Below, in pieces: positions 46,300 through 56,720 of a DNA stretch of 64,000 nt. The notes beneath the pieces are model-generated. The model was given only the letters and a program-made list of their open reading frames with translations. It did not search any database and was not told the DNA's origin. Every line of letters starts with the position of its first letter. Positions within the stretch are counted from its first letter, which is position 1. The stretch is from Rhodobium orientis (GTDB taxonomy: Bacteria > Pseudomonadota > Alphaproteobacteria > Rhizobiales > Rhodobiaceae), in NCBI RefSeq assembly GCF_003258835.1, contig NZ_NPEV01000021.1, positions 1 through 64,000 of the forward strand, written 5' to 3'. A program made the position numbers and the translations under genes.

Positions 46300-46944
46300 A
46301 TGAACGAGCGGGACACCCGGGAGCCCGGGGTTTTCGGGCGCATGTGGCGCCGCTTCTGGCGGCCGAGCCGGAGCTGGGGCTTCGGCGCCATTCTCATCCT
46401 CGGCATCGCCGCCGGCGTCGTCCTGTGGGGCGGCTTCAACTGGGCGGTCGAACTGACCAACACCGAGACGTTCTGCATCTCGTGCCACGAAATGCGCGAT
46501 AACGTGTATGAGGAATACACGGAAACGGTCCACTACTACAACAGCTCCGGCGTCCGTGCCGTGTGCACCGACTGCCATGTGCCGAAGGACTGGATCCACA
46601 AGATGGTGCGCAAGGTGCAGGCCTCCAACGAGCTCTATCACAAGGTCATCGGCTCCATCGACACCCGCGAGAAGTTTCAGGCCAAGCGGCTGGAGCTGGC
46701 GAGCCATGTCTGGCGCACCATGAAGGAGACGAACTCCCGCGAATGCCGCAACTGCCACGACGATGTGTCGATGGATTTCGGAGCCCAGGAGTCGCGCAGC
46801 GCCGACCGCCACGAGGAAGGCTTCGACGAGGGCAAGACCTGCATCGACTGCCACCGCGGCATCGCCCACCAACTCCCGGACGGCGCCAACGAAGCCTATG
46901 AGAAGATCGCAGCGGAGATCGGGCCGACCAAGAAAGACGACTAA
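46300..46944 (+). CDS. napC: NapC/NirT-type tetraheme cytochrome c
   Basis: The 214-residue membrane-anchored quinol dehydrogenase has one helix (about 27-50) and four CxxCH sites: CISCH (59-63), CTDCH, CRNCH and CIDCH. It oxidises quinol and reduces NapB. A 129-bp gap with no recognised feature lies after napB. It closes the napFDAGHBC operon. Confidence 0.93.
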   Translation: MNERDTREPGVFGRMWRRFWRPSRSWGFGAILILGIAAGVVLWGGFNWAVELTNTETFCISCHEMRDNVYEEYTETVHYYNSSGVRAVCTDCHVPKDWIHKMVRKVQASNELYHKVIGSIDTREKFQAKRLELASHVWRTMKETNSRECRNCHDDVSMDFGAQESRSADRHEEGFDEGKTCIDCHRGIAHQLPDGANEAYEKIAAEIGPTKKDD

Positions 46945-47011
46945 GGCTTCGGCCGGATCGGGAGACCCGGTGCGCGGAGTTGCGTGCGGCCGGGGGCGTG
47001 GCCCGTAGGGC

Positions 47012-47707
47012 TCAGCGCCACCAGATCAGCGGGTCGACGCCGAAAAGGGCGACGTGGCCGCCGGCAACGAGCAGGTAAAGGCTGGTCGCGACGGAGACGA
47101 GGAGGCCAAGGGCCTGCGCCCGGTCGGCAGTCCAGTGGGTCGTGCCGGCGAGAAGCGCGGCGAGCGGCAGGTTGGAGGTGCCCCGGGCGAGCGCCGACCA
47201 TTCCTCAAAGCCGAGCCGCCGCTGCGCCCGCCGGTCGGCGACGAGGGTCCCCGTGCCCGCAAAGACGGTGAGGGTGCCGAAGAGGATGAGCCCGACCGCA
47301 TCGCCATTGGCGATGGTGTGCGCGAACCCCCAAAAGAAGAGGCCCCAGAGCACCGGATGGCGGGTGAGGGCGACGACGCCCGGCCGTTCGGGACTGAAAG
47401 GCGCGGCGGTGAGTGTCACCGAAAACGGATTGGCGGAGACCGCACCGGCGACGGCAAGGAACAGGCCGATGGGGACAAGCGCGACGGCAAGCCCGGCCTG
47501 CCACGGCTCGGGCGCCCACAGCGGCACATAGGGCGCGGCCCAGGCGGCAACGATCAGCCAGGCAAGCAGCAGCGTCGAGAGCACCGAATAGGCGGCAAGG
47601 TAGGTCTTCCGCCCCAGCATCGCCACCAACCGCCGGCGCACGGCCGGCTGCGCCGGGACGGCATGGAAGAGGAAAAAGACAAGGAGTGCGGCGAGGAACG
47701 GGATCAT
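47012..47707 (-). CDS. nnrU: NnrU-family membrane protein
   Basis: The 231-residue protein has six membrane segments and the NnrU pattern (FFLFHAVPAQPAVRRRLVAMLGRKTYLAAYSVLS, and LTRHPVLWGLFFWGFAHTIANGD). NnrU was found as a factor for nitrite and NO metabolism in rhodobacters; its action is unclear. It converges on napC and lies 28 bp after tdh in the direction of tdh, so it may be read from either its own promoter or that unit. Confidence 0.85.
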   Translation of the reverse strand: MIPFLAALLVFFLFHAVPAQPAVRRRLVAMLGRKTYLAAYSVLSTLLLAWLIVAAWAAPYVPLWAPEPWQAGLAVALVPIGLFLAVAGAVSANPFSVTLTAAPFSPERPGVVALTRHPVLWGLFFWGFAHTIANGDAVGLILFGTLTVFAGTGTLVADRRAQRRLGFEEWSALARGTSNLPLAALLAGTTHWTADRAQALGLLVSVATSLYLLVAGGHVALFGVDPLIWWR

Positions 47708-47734
47708 CTGTACAGCCTCACCGTGCCCTCGCCC

Positions 47735-48763
47735 TTACGCCGTCCAGTCCAGCACCACCTTGCCGCTTTGGCCCGAGCGCATCGCCTGGAAGCCCTCCTC
47801 GAACCGGTCGATGGGGAACCGGTGCGTGATCACCGGCCGGATGTCTAGGCCACTCTGCAGCATCGCCAGCATCTTGTGCCAGGTCTCGAACATTTCCCTT
47901 CCGTAGATGCCCTTGACGGTGAGCTGCTTGAGGACGAAGCGCGACCAGTCGACGGGATAGGGCTCGGCGGACAGGCCGAGCATGGCGATCCGCCCGCCGA
48001 CGATGAGGTGCTCCAGCATGTCGTCGAAGGCGGCCGGCGCGCCGCTCATCTCCAGCCCGACATCGAAGCCCTCGCGCATCCCGAGACGTCCCATGACGTC
48101 CCGCACGGTTTCCTTCGCGACGTTGACGGGCCGCACATCGGCGACCTTGGCGGCGAGATCGAGCCGGGCCTGGTTGATGTCGGTGATGACCACGTGCCGG
48201 GCGCCGACATGGCGGGCAACGGCCGCGGCCATGATGCCGATCGGCCCGGCGCCGGTGACGAGCACGTCCTCGCCGACGAGGTCGAAGGTGAGGGCGGTGT
48301 GGACCGCATTGCCGAGCGGGTCGAGGATGGCGCCGAGCTCGTCGTCGACGTCGTCGGGCAGCGCGACCACGTTGAAGGCCGGCACCTTCAGATATTCGGC
48401 AAAGGCGCCGGGGATATTGACGCCGATGCCCTTGGTCTCCGGGTCGAGGTGGAAGCGACCCGCGCGCGCCGCCCGGCTCGTCTTGCCGACCACATGGCCC
48501 TCGCCCGAGACGCGCTGGCCGACGGCGACGTTGGTGACGTCCTTGCCGACCTCGACCACCTCACCGGCATATTCGTGGCCGACGATCATCGGCACCGGGA
48601 TGGTTCCCGCCGCCCAGTCGTCCCAGTTGAAGATATGGATGTCCGTGCCGCAGATGCCGGTCTTGCGGATCCGGATGAGGACGTCGTCCGGGCCGATCTC
48701 CGGCTTCGGTTCGTCGGAGAGCCAGAGGCCGGGTTCCGCCTTCGATTTGACAAGCGCTTTCAT
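47735..48763 (-). CDS. tdh: L-threonine 3-dehydrogenase
   Basis: The 342-residue medium-chain dehydrogenase oxidises threonine to 2-amino-3-ketobutyrate. The catalytic zinc ligands Cys38 and His63-Glu64 are present ([17 protein letters not shown]), with the NAD fold [19 protein letters not shown] and the family segment [14 protein letters not shown]. The structural zinc loop has lost all four Cys: the E. coli CGHC...RNC...HLC stretch reads [20 protein letters not shown]. It follows kbl by a 177-bp gap that holds a repeat. Confidence 0.94.
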   Translation of the reverse strand: MKALVKSKAEPGLWLSDEPKPEIGPDDVLIRIRKTGICGTDIHIFNWDDWAAGTIPVPMIVGHEYAGEVVEVGKDVTNVAVGQRVSGEGHVVGKTSRAARAGRFHLDPETKGIGVNIPGAFAEYLKVPAFNVVALPDDVDDELGAILDPLGNAVHTALTFDLVGEDVLVTGAGPIGIMAAAVARHVGARHVVITDINQARLDLAAKVADVRPVNVAKETVRDVMGRLGMREGFDVGLEMSGAPAAFDDMLEHLIVGGRIAMLGLSAEPYPVDWSRFVLKQLTVKGIYGREMFETWHKMLAMLQSGLDIRPVITHRFPIDRFEEGFQAMRSGQSGKVVLDWTA

Positions 48764-48812
48764 GGGATCTCCGGTGTTCTGGGGCCGTTGCCGATCATTC
48801 GACACCTGCCGT

Positions 48813-48916
48813 CGTCATAGCGAGCGAGCGAAGCGAGCGCGGCAGTCCAGGACCGCACGCTCCGAGCTGGTGGCCCCTGGATCGCCGCGTCGCCTGCGGC
48901 TCCTCGCGATGACGAA
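48813..48916. repeat. Palindromic dispersed repeat between kbl and tdh
   Basis: CGTCATAGCGAGCGAGCG...GGCAGTCCAGG is answered by CCTGGATCGCCG...CTCGCGATGACG, an inverted repeat with the same CGTCAT/ATGACG ends as the copies at 26.4, 32.8 and 59.2 kb. It separates the two genes of the threonine pathway. Confidence 0.75.
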
Positions 48917-48940
48917 GGCGCGGTCATCATTCTCATATTT

Positions 48941-50143
48941 CTACAGGATGCCGAGGTCGTTGCCGACCGCGACGAAGGCCTCGAGTGCGGTGTCGATGTC
49001 GGCGTCGGTCAGCGCGGCCGACATCTGGGAGCGGATGCGGGCCTTGCCCTTCGGCACCACGGGATAGAAGAAGCCGGTGACGTAGATGCCGCGTTCGTCG
49101 AGCGCCGCCGCCATCTTCTGGGAAAGCGCCGCATCGCCCAGCATCACCGGGATGATCGGCGTTTCTCCCGGCAGAAGGTCGAAGCCGGCCTCCGTAAGAC
49201 CTTTGCGGAACCGCTTCGTGTGCCGGGCGAGCGTCGCGCGCCGGTCGTCGGCGGTCTCCGCGATGTCGATGGCCTTGAGCGATCCGGCGGTGACCGCAGG
49301 CGCCAGGCTGTTGGAAAAGAGATAGGGCCGCGCCCGCTGGCGCAAAAGGTCGATGACGGGCTTGTCGGCGGCAACGAAGCCGCCCATGGCGCCGCCGAGC
49401 GTCTTGCCGAAGGTCCCGGTGATGATGTCGACCCGGGTTCCCGCACCGGTCAGCGCCGGCGTGCCGCGGCCCTTGTCGCCGAGATGCCCCGTCGCATGGC
49501 AGTCGTCGACCAGGACGAGGGCGCCGTAGCGTTCGGCGAGGTCGCAGATAGCGGGCAGGTTGGCGACCGCGCCGTCCATGGAAAAGACGCCGTCCGTGGC
49601 GATGAGCTTGAACCGCGCCCCGTCCGCATCGGCGGCCTTCAACTGGTCCTCCAGCGCGTCCATGTCGCCGTTCGGGAACCGGTAGCGCTTGGCCTTCGAC
49701 AGCCGCACACCGTCGATGATCGAGGCATGGTTGAGGGAATCGGAGACGATCGCATCGGCCTCGGAAAGCAGCGGCTCGAATACCCCGCCATTGGCGTCGA
49801 AACAGGCGGCAAAGAGGATCGCGTCCTCCTTGCCGAGATAGCGGGCGATGCGTTCCTCGAGCTGGCGGTGCAGGGTCTGGGTGCCGCAGATGAAGCGCAC
49901 CGAGGCCATGCCGAAGCCGAACTCGTCGAGCGCCTGCTTCGCCGCCGCAACGATTTCCGGATGGTTGGCGAGCCCGAGATAGTTGTTGGCGCAGAGATTG
50001 ATGACCTCGCGCGTGTCCCCATCCGACGCGAGCTCGATGCGGCCGCCCTGGGTCCCGGCGATCAGCCGCTCGCGCTTGTAGAGCCCGGCCTCTTCGATCT
50101 CCTGAAGGGTCCGGGTGAGGTGGGCGGCAAAATCGTCCAGCAT
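48941..50143 (-). CDS. kbl: Glycine C-acetyltransferase (2-amino-3-ketobutyrate CoA ligase)
   Basis: The 400-residue PLP enzyme cleaves 2-amino-3-ketobutyrate to glycine and acetyl-CoA. [38 protein letters not shown] and the PLP lysine in [14 protein letters not shown] are conserved. The ATG at 50143 is chosen because GGAG lies at ideal distance and the length then equals E. coli Kbl; ATG 50155 is possible. It is upstream of tdh and completes the pathway. Confidence 0.93.
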   Translation of the reverse strand: MLDDFAAHLTRTLQEIEEAGLYKRERLIAGTQGGRIELASDGDTREVINLCANNYLGLANHPEIVAAAKQALDEFGFGMASVRFICGTQTLHRQLEERIARYLGKEDAILFAACFDANGGVFEPLLSEADAIVSDSLNHASIIDGVRLSKAKRYRFPNGDMDALEDQLKAADADGARFKLIATDGVFSMDGAVANLPAICDLAERYGALVLVDDCHATGHLGDKGRGTPALTGAGTRVDIITGTFGKTLGGAMGGFVAADKPVIDLLRQRARPYLFSNSLAPAVTAGSLKAIDIAETADDRRATLARHTKRFRKGLTEAGFDLLPGETPIIPVMLGDAALSQKMAAALDERGIYVTGFFYPVVPKGKARIRSQMSAALTDADIDTALEAFVAVGNDLGIL

Positions 50144-50155
50144 ATCGATCTCCAT

Positions 50156-50171
50156 GTTCAATATAATGGAT
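50156..50171. promoter_or_regulatory. Candidate operator upstream of kbl
   Basis: On the minus strand it reads ATCCATTATATTGAAC. It shares ATCCAnTATATnGnA with the site at 50818-50833, lies 13 bp before the kbl start, and is set in a notably AT-rich spot. Confidence 0.45.
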
Positions 50172-50235
50172 AATCTATTATTCCGGACCGCGTCAAGCGG
50201 CGAATGCCTGCCTTGATCCGGTCGGCAGCACGCCG

Positions 50236-50796
50236 TCAGCGATAGGCGACGACCAAAAGCGCCCGTGCCTCCGCCTCGCCCAGGTTGGCGATGCTGTGCG
50301 CGGTGTCGGCCGGATAGCGCGCCGTATCGCCGGCATGGGCCCGCTCGCTGGCGCCGCCGCTCGTTACTGTGAGGACGCCGTCATAGACCGTCAAATGCTC
50401 GGTTGCGCCATGGGCATGGGCGCTGCTGTCGAGGACGCCGCCGGGCTCGACGGTCAGCTCGTACCATTCGGTCATCCCCGCCATCTGTGGCGGGCTGAAG
50501 ATGCGCAGCCGGCACTGCCCGTCCGGGCTGCGCATTTCCGGGATCGCATGCGGCGAGACGATCTCGATCGTGCCGCCCGCACTGGCCGGCACCGCGCCGT
50601 CGACGAGGTCGGCCAGTTCGATGCCGAGCGCCCGGGTCAGGCTCCACAGGACGGCGAAGGTCGGGTTGGCCTGGCCGCGCTCGATCTGCGATAGCATCGA
50701 TTTGGAAACGCTCGACCGCTCCGCAAGCTGCCCCAGCGTCAGGCCCTCGGCCTTGCGCCGGCGCTGCAGGACGGGGCCGATCTCCGGTGTCGACAT
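50236..50796 (-). CDS. XRE-family regulator with cupin domain
   Basis: The 186-residue protein has an N-terminal helix-turn-helix ([37 protein letters not shown], about 20-56) and a C-terminal cupin (about 110-180, with [18 protein letters not shown] and [20 protein letters not shown]). Such regulators commonly control amino acid or amine catabolism next to them. It lies 92 bp upstream of kbl in the same direction, so control of kbl-tdh is likely. The start at 50796 precedes the HTH directly. Confidence 0.88.
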   Translation of the reverse strand: MSTPEIGPVLQRRRKAEGLTLGQLAERSSVSKSMLSQIERGQANPTFAVLWSLTRALGIELADLVDGAVPASAGGTIEIVSPHAIPEMRSPDGQCRLRIFSPPQMAGMTEWYELTVEPGGVLDSSAHAHGATEHLTVYDGVLTVTSGGASERAHAGDTARYPADTAHSIANLGEAEARALLVVAYR

Positions 50797-50817
50797 GGGG
50801 CGTTTGTATCCGAGAAA

Positions 50818-50833
50818 ATCCAATATATCGGAT
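50818..50833. promoter_or_regulatory. Candidate autoregulatory operator of the XRE-cupin gene
   Basis: ATCCAATATATCGGAT is a near-perfect dyad (ATCC-N8-GGAT) 22 bp before the regulator start, and flanking bases extend it to AAATCC...GGATTT. A matching site lies before kbl. Confidence 0.5.
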
Positions 50834-50887
50834 TTCTATCACGCGGCCCGCCCATCGTGCAATTGCCACCCGGCTCGGGCGAAGGGG

Positions 50888-52039
50888 TCAGAGCTTCTTG
50901 ATGGCGTAGGCCATCGCCCCGGCGACCACGAGGGCGGCGGACGCGGCGGCGGACGGAATGAGGAAGCTGCCGGTGGCATCGAAGAGAACGCCGGCAAAGG
51001 CCGGCCCGACGATCTGGCCGAGGCCGAAGGCGGCGGTCATCAGGGCGAGCATGCGTTCCGCATCGCCGCTGGAGAGCCGTCTGCCGGCGGAAATGCCGAG
51101 CGCGACGATGCCCATGAAAGTGCCGCCGAAGAGGATGGCGGCAAGGAGGATGGCCGGCGGGGTGAGCACCGTGACGCTGACGATGACGGCCAGCGCCTCG
51201 ATCAGGCAGGCGGCGGCAAAGGCGGCAAGGTCGCCGATCCGCCTCGCCACCATGCTCCAGATCGCGATGGAGGGGGCGGCGGCAAGGCCGACGACGAGCC
51301 AGATCGCCGGCTCCAGCGGCGCGATGTCGGGGGCGGCGCGAACGATGGCAACGATGAAGGTCGCGGTGATGACATAGCCGAAGCCGTAGAGCCCGTAGGC
51401 GGCAATGAGGATGGCAAGCCCGGGGTTGCGGCCGCCGTCGCGCTTCACCGGGGCGGACGGCACGGCGCGCTGCGCGGGGATGAGGACGGCGACGGCGGCG
51501 AGTGCGACGACCGTGACGGCAGCGCTCGCCCACCACAGCGCCCGCCAGTCGGCGCCCTTCGCCACCATGACGGCCATCAGCGCGGCGGAGCCGGCGATGC
51601 CGAGGCCGACGCCGGCGAAGTGGACGGCGGCAAGCCCGGCGCGGCCGGCGCGGGCGAGGCGGTCCAGCACCAGCGCGGAGGAATAGACCAGCACGAAGGC
51701 GCTGGCGACGCCGCCGATAAAGCGCAGGACGAGGAAGGCGGCGAGGGATTCGGAGACGGCCATCAGGCCGGTCGTCGCCGCGCTGAGCGCCAGCGCACCG
51801 AGGAACCAGCCGCGCCGCGAGCCCTTGATGACGGGGGTTACGGCGATGAGCGCGCCGAGCAGATAGCCGGCATAGTTGGACGAGGCGATGAGGCCCGCCG
51901 CGCTCTTGGAGAGCCCGAGGGCGGAGACCATCACCGGCAGGATCGGCGTATAGACGAAGCGGCCGACGCCCATTGCGGCCGCCAGCGCGATGAGCCCGCC
52001 GATGGCGAGCCTCAGGGGATGGTTACGATCCTCGGTCAC
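50888..52039 (-). CDS. MFS transporter, YbfB/YjiJ family
   Basis: A protein of about 383 residues with twelve membrane segments. GVGRFVYTPILPVMVSALGLSKSAAGLIASSNYAGYLLGAL at the N-terminus is the signature of the YbfB/YjiJ family, whose substrates are unknown. A GTG at 52039 just before the first helix is taken as start; the frame is open to 52150 with a non-membrane, Arg-rich extension. Confidence 0.82.
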   Translation of the reverse strand: MTEDRNHPLRLAIGGLIALAAAMGVGRFVYTPILPVMVSALGLSKSAAGLIASSNYAGYLLGALIAVTPVIKGSRRGWFLGALALSAATTGLMAVSESLAAFLVLRFIGGVASAFVLVYSSALVLDRLARAGRAGLAAVHFAGVGLGIAGSAALMAVMVAKGADWRALWWASAAVTVVALAAVAVLIPAQRAVPSAPVKRDGGRNPGLAILIAAYGLYGFGYVITATFIVAIVRAAPDIAPLEPAIWLVVGLAAAPSIAIWSMVARRIGDLAAFAAACLIEALAVIVSVTVLTPPAILLAAILFGGTFMGIVALGISAGRRLSSGDAERMLALMTAAFGLGQIVGPAFAGVLFDATGSFLIPSAAASAALVVAGAMAYAIKKL

Positions 52040-52229
52040 TCCGAAGCATTGGCGTGTTGCCGGCGGTCGATCAAGCGGATTCAACCGCCGGCAGCATCTG
52101 GGGACACTTTCCAGTGTTCTCCATCCCAATTCTCGGAGCGTGAAACGCACCGGGAATTGGCAAGCGCAAGAGCGCGTCGGCGCTCGTGCGCCGCAAAGCC
52201 TGCGTGGCGTCTGAACGCCCTATAAAAGA

Positions 52230-53222
<993 letters not shown>

Positions 53223-53451
53223 GGTCTGACCTTTCTGAAAAATGCGAGCTGGAAGAAGTCCGGCGGCGCCGCGCCAAAGGGCGGCCGGCACGCCGGTGTG
53301 TTGGCGGGAATTTTAGCGAAAGGTTGCGCAAGGAGCGAGGGCGACGCGCGGACTGTATACGGTCAATTGGGGCAATCTGTTCTGAAATTTTTGTCCTGAA
53401 TAGAATGGTCTTGCGCTGCGGTGCCGAAAAACCCTGTTGCGGCGCAAAATA

Positions 53452-53907
53452 TCAGTCGCGGCCCGTAGAGCCGAAGCCGCCGGCGCCGCGCACTGTAGCT
53501 TCCAGATCAAGGGCCGGCTCGAAGTCCGCCTGCAGCACCGGTGCCAGCACCATCTGGGCGATGCGCTCGCCGCGCCGGATGGTGAAGGGTTCTTCGCCGT
53601 GATTGATGAGAATGACGCCGATCTCGCCGCGATAGTCCGCATCGATGGTGCCGGGGGAATTGAGCACGGTGACGCCGTGCTTCAGGGCAAGGCCGGAGCG
53701 CGGCCGTACCTGCGCCTCCGTGCCTGACGGGAGGGCGATGGCAATGCCGGTAGGGACGAGCGCACGGGCGCCGGGGGCGAGCGTCACCGGCGCATCGTCG
53801 GCAACGGCGGCAAGGAGGTCGAGCCCGGCCGCATCGATGGTCTGGTACGCGGGCAACGGCAGGCCGGCGCCGTGCGGGAGCTGCTTGACGGCAACGCGGG
53901 CGGTCAT
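53452..53907 (-). CDS. dut: dUTP diphosphatase
   Basis: The 151-residue trimeric enzyme hydrolyses dUTP to dUMP and pyrophosphate. Its motifs are [52 protein letters not shown] and the C-terminal [11 protein letters not shown], in the usual order. Its start overlaps the coaBC stop by four bases. Confidence 0.95.
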   Translation of the reverse strand: MTARVAVKQLPHGAGLPLPAYQTIDAAGLDLLAAVADDAPVTLAPGARALVPTGIAIALPSGTEAQVRPRSGLALKHGVTVLNSPGTIDADYRGEIGVILINHGEEPFTIRRGERIAQMVLAPVLQADFEPALDLEATVRGAGGFGSTGRD

Positions 53908-55124
53908 GAAGCGTCGGCCTTGGAAAGCGCCTCGGCGATCCCGGCGACGAGCCGGGCGGCGACGTCTTCCTTGGAAAGCGTCGGCCAGTCTTCGACGCCG
54001 TTCTGGCGGACGATGCGGACCGTGTTGGCATCGCCCCCCATGACGCCGGTTGAAGGCGACACGTCATTGGCGACGATCCAGTCGGCGCCCTTGCGGGTCA
54101 GCTTGCCTGTGGCGTTCGCAATCAGATCGTTCGTCTCCGCCGCGAATCCGACAACGAGGCGGGGCCTCAGCGAGGCGTGGCGGCCGATGGTGGCGAGGAT
54201 GTCCGGGTTTTCGACGAGGGTCAGCGCCGGCGGCCCGCTGCCCGGCGTCTTCTTCATTTTCGCGGTGACCTCCGTGGCCGGGCGCCAGTCGGCGACGGCT
54301 GCCGCCATGACCGCGACGTCGGCGGGAAGGGCGGCTTCCACCGCCTCAAGCATCTGCCGCGCGGTCTCCACGTGAACGGTGTTGACGCCGGCCGGATCGG
54401 CAAGCGAAACCGGTCCCGAAACAAGGGTGACGTCGGCGCCGGCAGCGGCGGCGGCCGCGGCAATCGCATGGCCCTGCTTGCCGGAGGAGCGGTTGGCGAG
54501 GAACCGGACGGGGTCGATCGGCTCCACGGTCGGCCCGGACGTGACGACCATCTTGCGACCCGACAGCGGCTTGGCGGCGCCCCCGAAATGGGCCTCGATG
54601 GCGGCCACGATCTCCATCGGCTCGGCCATGCGCCCCGTGCCGGCCTCGCCGGTCTCGGCCATCTCGCCGGCGGCGGGGCCGATAAAGGAAATGCCGTCGC
54701 CGCGAAGCGTCGCGACGTTGCGCTCTGTCGCCGGATGGGCCCACATCTTCGGGTTCATGGCCGGGGCAATGAGAACCGGCGTGTCCGTGGCAAGGAGCAC
54801 GGTGGAGGCGAGGTCATTGGCGAGCCCGTTCGCCATCTTCGCCAAAAGATCGGCCGTCGCCGGCGCGACGACGATGAGGTCGGCCTCCCGCGACAGCCGG
54901 ATATGGCCGATGTCGTGCTCGTCGTCCCTGTCGAAGAGATCGGTGAAGACCCGGTCGCCGCTGATCGCGCCAAAGCTCATCGGCGTGACGAACTGCGTCG
55001 CCGCCGCCGTCATGACGACCCGCACCGAAGCGCCGCGTTCGCGTAGCCGGCGCACCAGGTCGAGGCATTTGTAGGCGGCGACGCCGCCGCTGACGATGAG
55101 GAGGATGCGCCGGGATTGCAGCAT
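53904..55124 (-). CDS. coaBC: Bifunctional phosphopantothenoylcysteine decarboxylase/synthetase
   Basis: The 406-residue fusion makes 4'-phosphopantetheine in coenzyme A synthesis. The N-terminal flavoprotein CoaC part (about 1-185) has [15 protein letters not shown] and [17 protein letters not shown]; the CoaB part has [30 protein letters not shown]. Coupling to dut (ATGA overlap) is common in Proteobacteria. Confidence 0.95.
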   Translation of the reverse strand: MLQSRRILLIVSGGVAAYKCLDLVRRLRERGASVRVVMTAAATQFVTPMSFGAISGDRVFTDLFDRDDEHDIGHIRLSREADLIVVAPATADLLAKMANGLANDLASTVLLATDTPVLIAPAMNPKMWAHPATERNVATLRGDGISFIGPAAGEMAETGEAGTGRMAEPMEIVAAIEAHFGGAAKPLSGRKMVVTSGPTVEPIDPVRFLANRSSGKQGHAIAAAAAAAGADVTLVSGPVSLADPAGVNTVHVETARQMLEAVEAALPADVAVMAAAVADWRPATEVTAKMKKTPGSGPPALTLVENPDILATIGRHASLRPRLVVGFAAETNDLIANATGKLTRKGADWIVANDVSPSTGVMGGDANTVRIVRQNGVEDWPTLSKEDVAARLVAGIAEALSKADAS

Positions 55125-55190
55125 GGGAGATATCCGCTCGGCCGCGCCCGGAAAAAAGGTCCGGGCGCTCCTGTCGTGGGAAGGACGGCC

Positions 55191-56366
55191 CTAGTAGCCG
55201 GCGGAGAACGACTTCGGCGCCGGGTCGACGATCCGGGCCTGGCCGCTGGCGACCTCATAGACCGCGAGGCCGCGCTCGTTCGTGCCGTCGCGCCGGAAGC
55301 GGAACACGCCGTCGATGCCGAGGAAGCCGTCCGGATTGGTCAGGATGTCCTCGGAGAACCGGCGCGCGCCGGCGCTGCGGACAAGGCCTGCGGCAAGGAT
55401 CGTCGCGTCATAGGCGAGCGTTCCGGTCCGCGGCGGGCTGACGCCATAGGCCGCCTGGTAGCGGCTCGCGAATTTCTGGTAGCCGGCCTTGTCGGTGCCG
55501 GGGAACCAGCCGCCGCGCAGCGACGAATCGGCGAGGATCGCCGGATTGTCCCACTGGCTGGTGCCGAGCATCTGGACGGTCTGGCTGGTCACGCCCTTCT
55601 GGGCGAGCACGCCGGCGATGATCCGCGCCGCGCCGCCGCCGTCCGGAATGAACACGGCGTCGATCTGGGGGCCGAGGGTCGCGATCGCCTCGGCCTTGGC
55701 GCGGATGTCGGCCTCCGTGCCGTCATAGCGCTCGATGCCGAGGACGCGTACGCCGAACTCGCCGGCATATTGCCGGAACGAGGCCTCGACCACCTGGCCG
55801 TAGGCGTTGCTCGGCACGATCGCGGCGAACGACTTCTTGCCGCGCTTGGCGGCAAAGGAAACAATCCGGCGCACATCGTTCTGCGGCAGGAAGGAGAGGA
55901 GATAGACGCCGCGTGCGGCAACGCTGGAATTGCTGGAAAAGGCAACGACCGGAACGCCCGAGGAGCGCGCTGCGGCGGCAGCGCCGCCGACGGCGGGGGC
56001 GAACACCGGGCCGATGATCAGCTCGGCGCCTTCGGCAATCGCTGCCTGGGCGGCCGCCTTGCCGCCTTCGGACGAGCCGTTGGTGTCCTTGACCAGGAGC
56101 TGGATGTCGCCGCCCTGGAAGTCGTTGATCGCAAGCTCCGCGGAATTGCGGAACAGCCGCGCCACGGAACTGGCGTCGCCGCCGGCCGAGTTCGGCAGCA
56201 ACAGGCCGACCCGCACGGAGCCGGAGCCGATGGTCTCGCCGCTCGGCGCGACCGGGCCCGACGAGCGCGACGGGCCGCTGCCCCAGCCGGAAAAGCCGCC
56301 GCCACCGCCACATGCGGCAACGGCGAGCACGGCCGCAACGACGGCGCCACGCTTGAGATTGCGCAT
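55191..56366 (-). CDS. LpoA-like lipoprotein (penicillin-binding protein activator family)
   Basis: The 391-residue protein has a lipoprotein signal peptide (MRNLKRGAVVAAVLAVAAC, with Cys19 as the lipid site), a Gly/Ser linker, and a periplasmic binding protein fold of the leucine-binding type (VRVGLLLPNSAGGDASSVARLFRNSAELAINDF). This pattern, divergent from rsmI-yraN, matches the family that includes LpoA, which activates PBP1a in gamma-proteobacteria. LpoA's N-terminal TPR region is absent, so the PBP role is unsure. A hairpin (55144-55168) without T tract lies between it and coaBC. Confidence 0.8.
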   Translation of the reverse strand: MRNLKRGAVVAAVLAVAACGGGGGFSGWGSGPSRSSGPVAPSGETIGSGSVRVGLLLPNSAGGDASSVARLFRNSAELAINDFQGGDIQLLVKDTNGSSEGGKAAAQAAIAEGAELIIGPVFAPAVGGAAAAARSSGVPVVAFSSNSSVAARGVYLLSFLPQNDVRRIVSFAAKRGKKSFAAIVPSNAYGQVVEASFRQYAGEFGVRVLGIERYDGTEADIRAKAEAIATLGPQIDAVFIPDGGGAARIIAGVLAQKGVTSQTVQMLGTSQWDNPAILADSSLRGGWFPGTDKAGYQKFASRYQAAYGVSPPRTGTLAYDATILAAGLVRSAGARRFSEDILTNPDGFLGIDGVFRFRRDGTNERGLAVYEVASGQARIVDPAPKSFSAGY

Positions 56367-56720
56367 GGAAAGTGAGGCAAAAAGACGGTTTACTCGATAC
56401 ACACTAGCCTCCCCTGCCGCATGAGGATGCAATCTGGAAATTGTTCCGACCCCATCCGGCATACTGAACGCCTTGTCTGACCATGTCAAAGGACATTGGC
56501 CGGTCCTAAATTCTTCGCTGAGGCCGGTTTTTCTGAAGTTTGCCTTCGAAAAGACCGGTCTCGTCTTGCCCGCCGAAGCGGGCGTCCGGGACGCCAAAGG
56601 TCGCGGTCCCCGCGCGCCTTTCGAGCCCCGATGAAACCCTATGGGCATTGGCCCTGTCCTTAGCATAAGTTCGAATAATTAAGACAATTTATAGCCTTGC
56701 CGGAAAGGAAACGGAAAACG
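56367..56720. promoter_or_regulatory. Divergent promoter region of the LpoA-like gene and rsmI
   Basis: The 354-bp gap has an AT-rich patch just before rsmI (about 56665-56696). No clear -35/-10 pair or operator could be assigned and no gene is seen. Confidence 0.45.
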
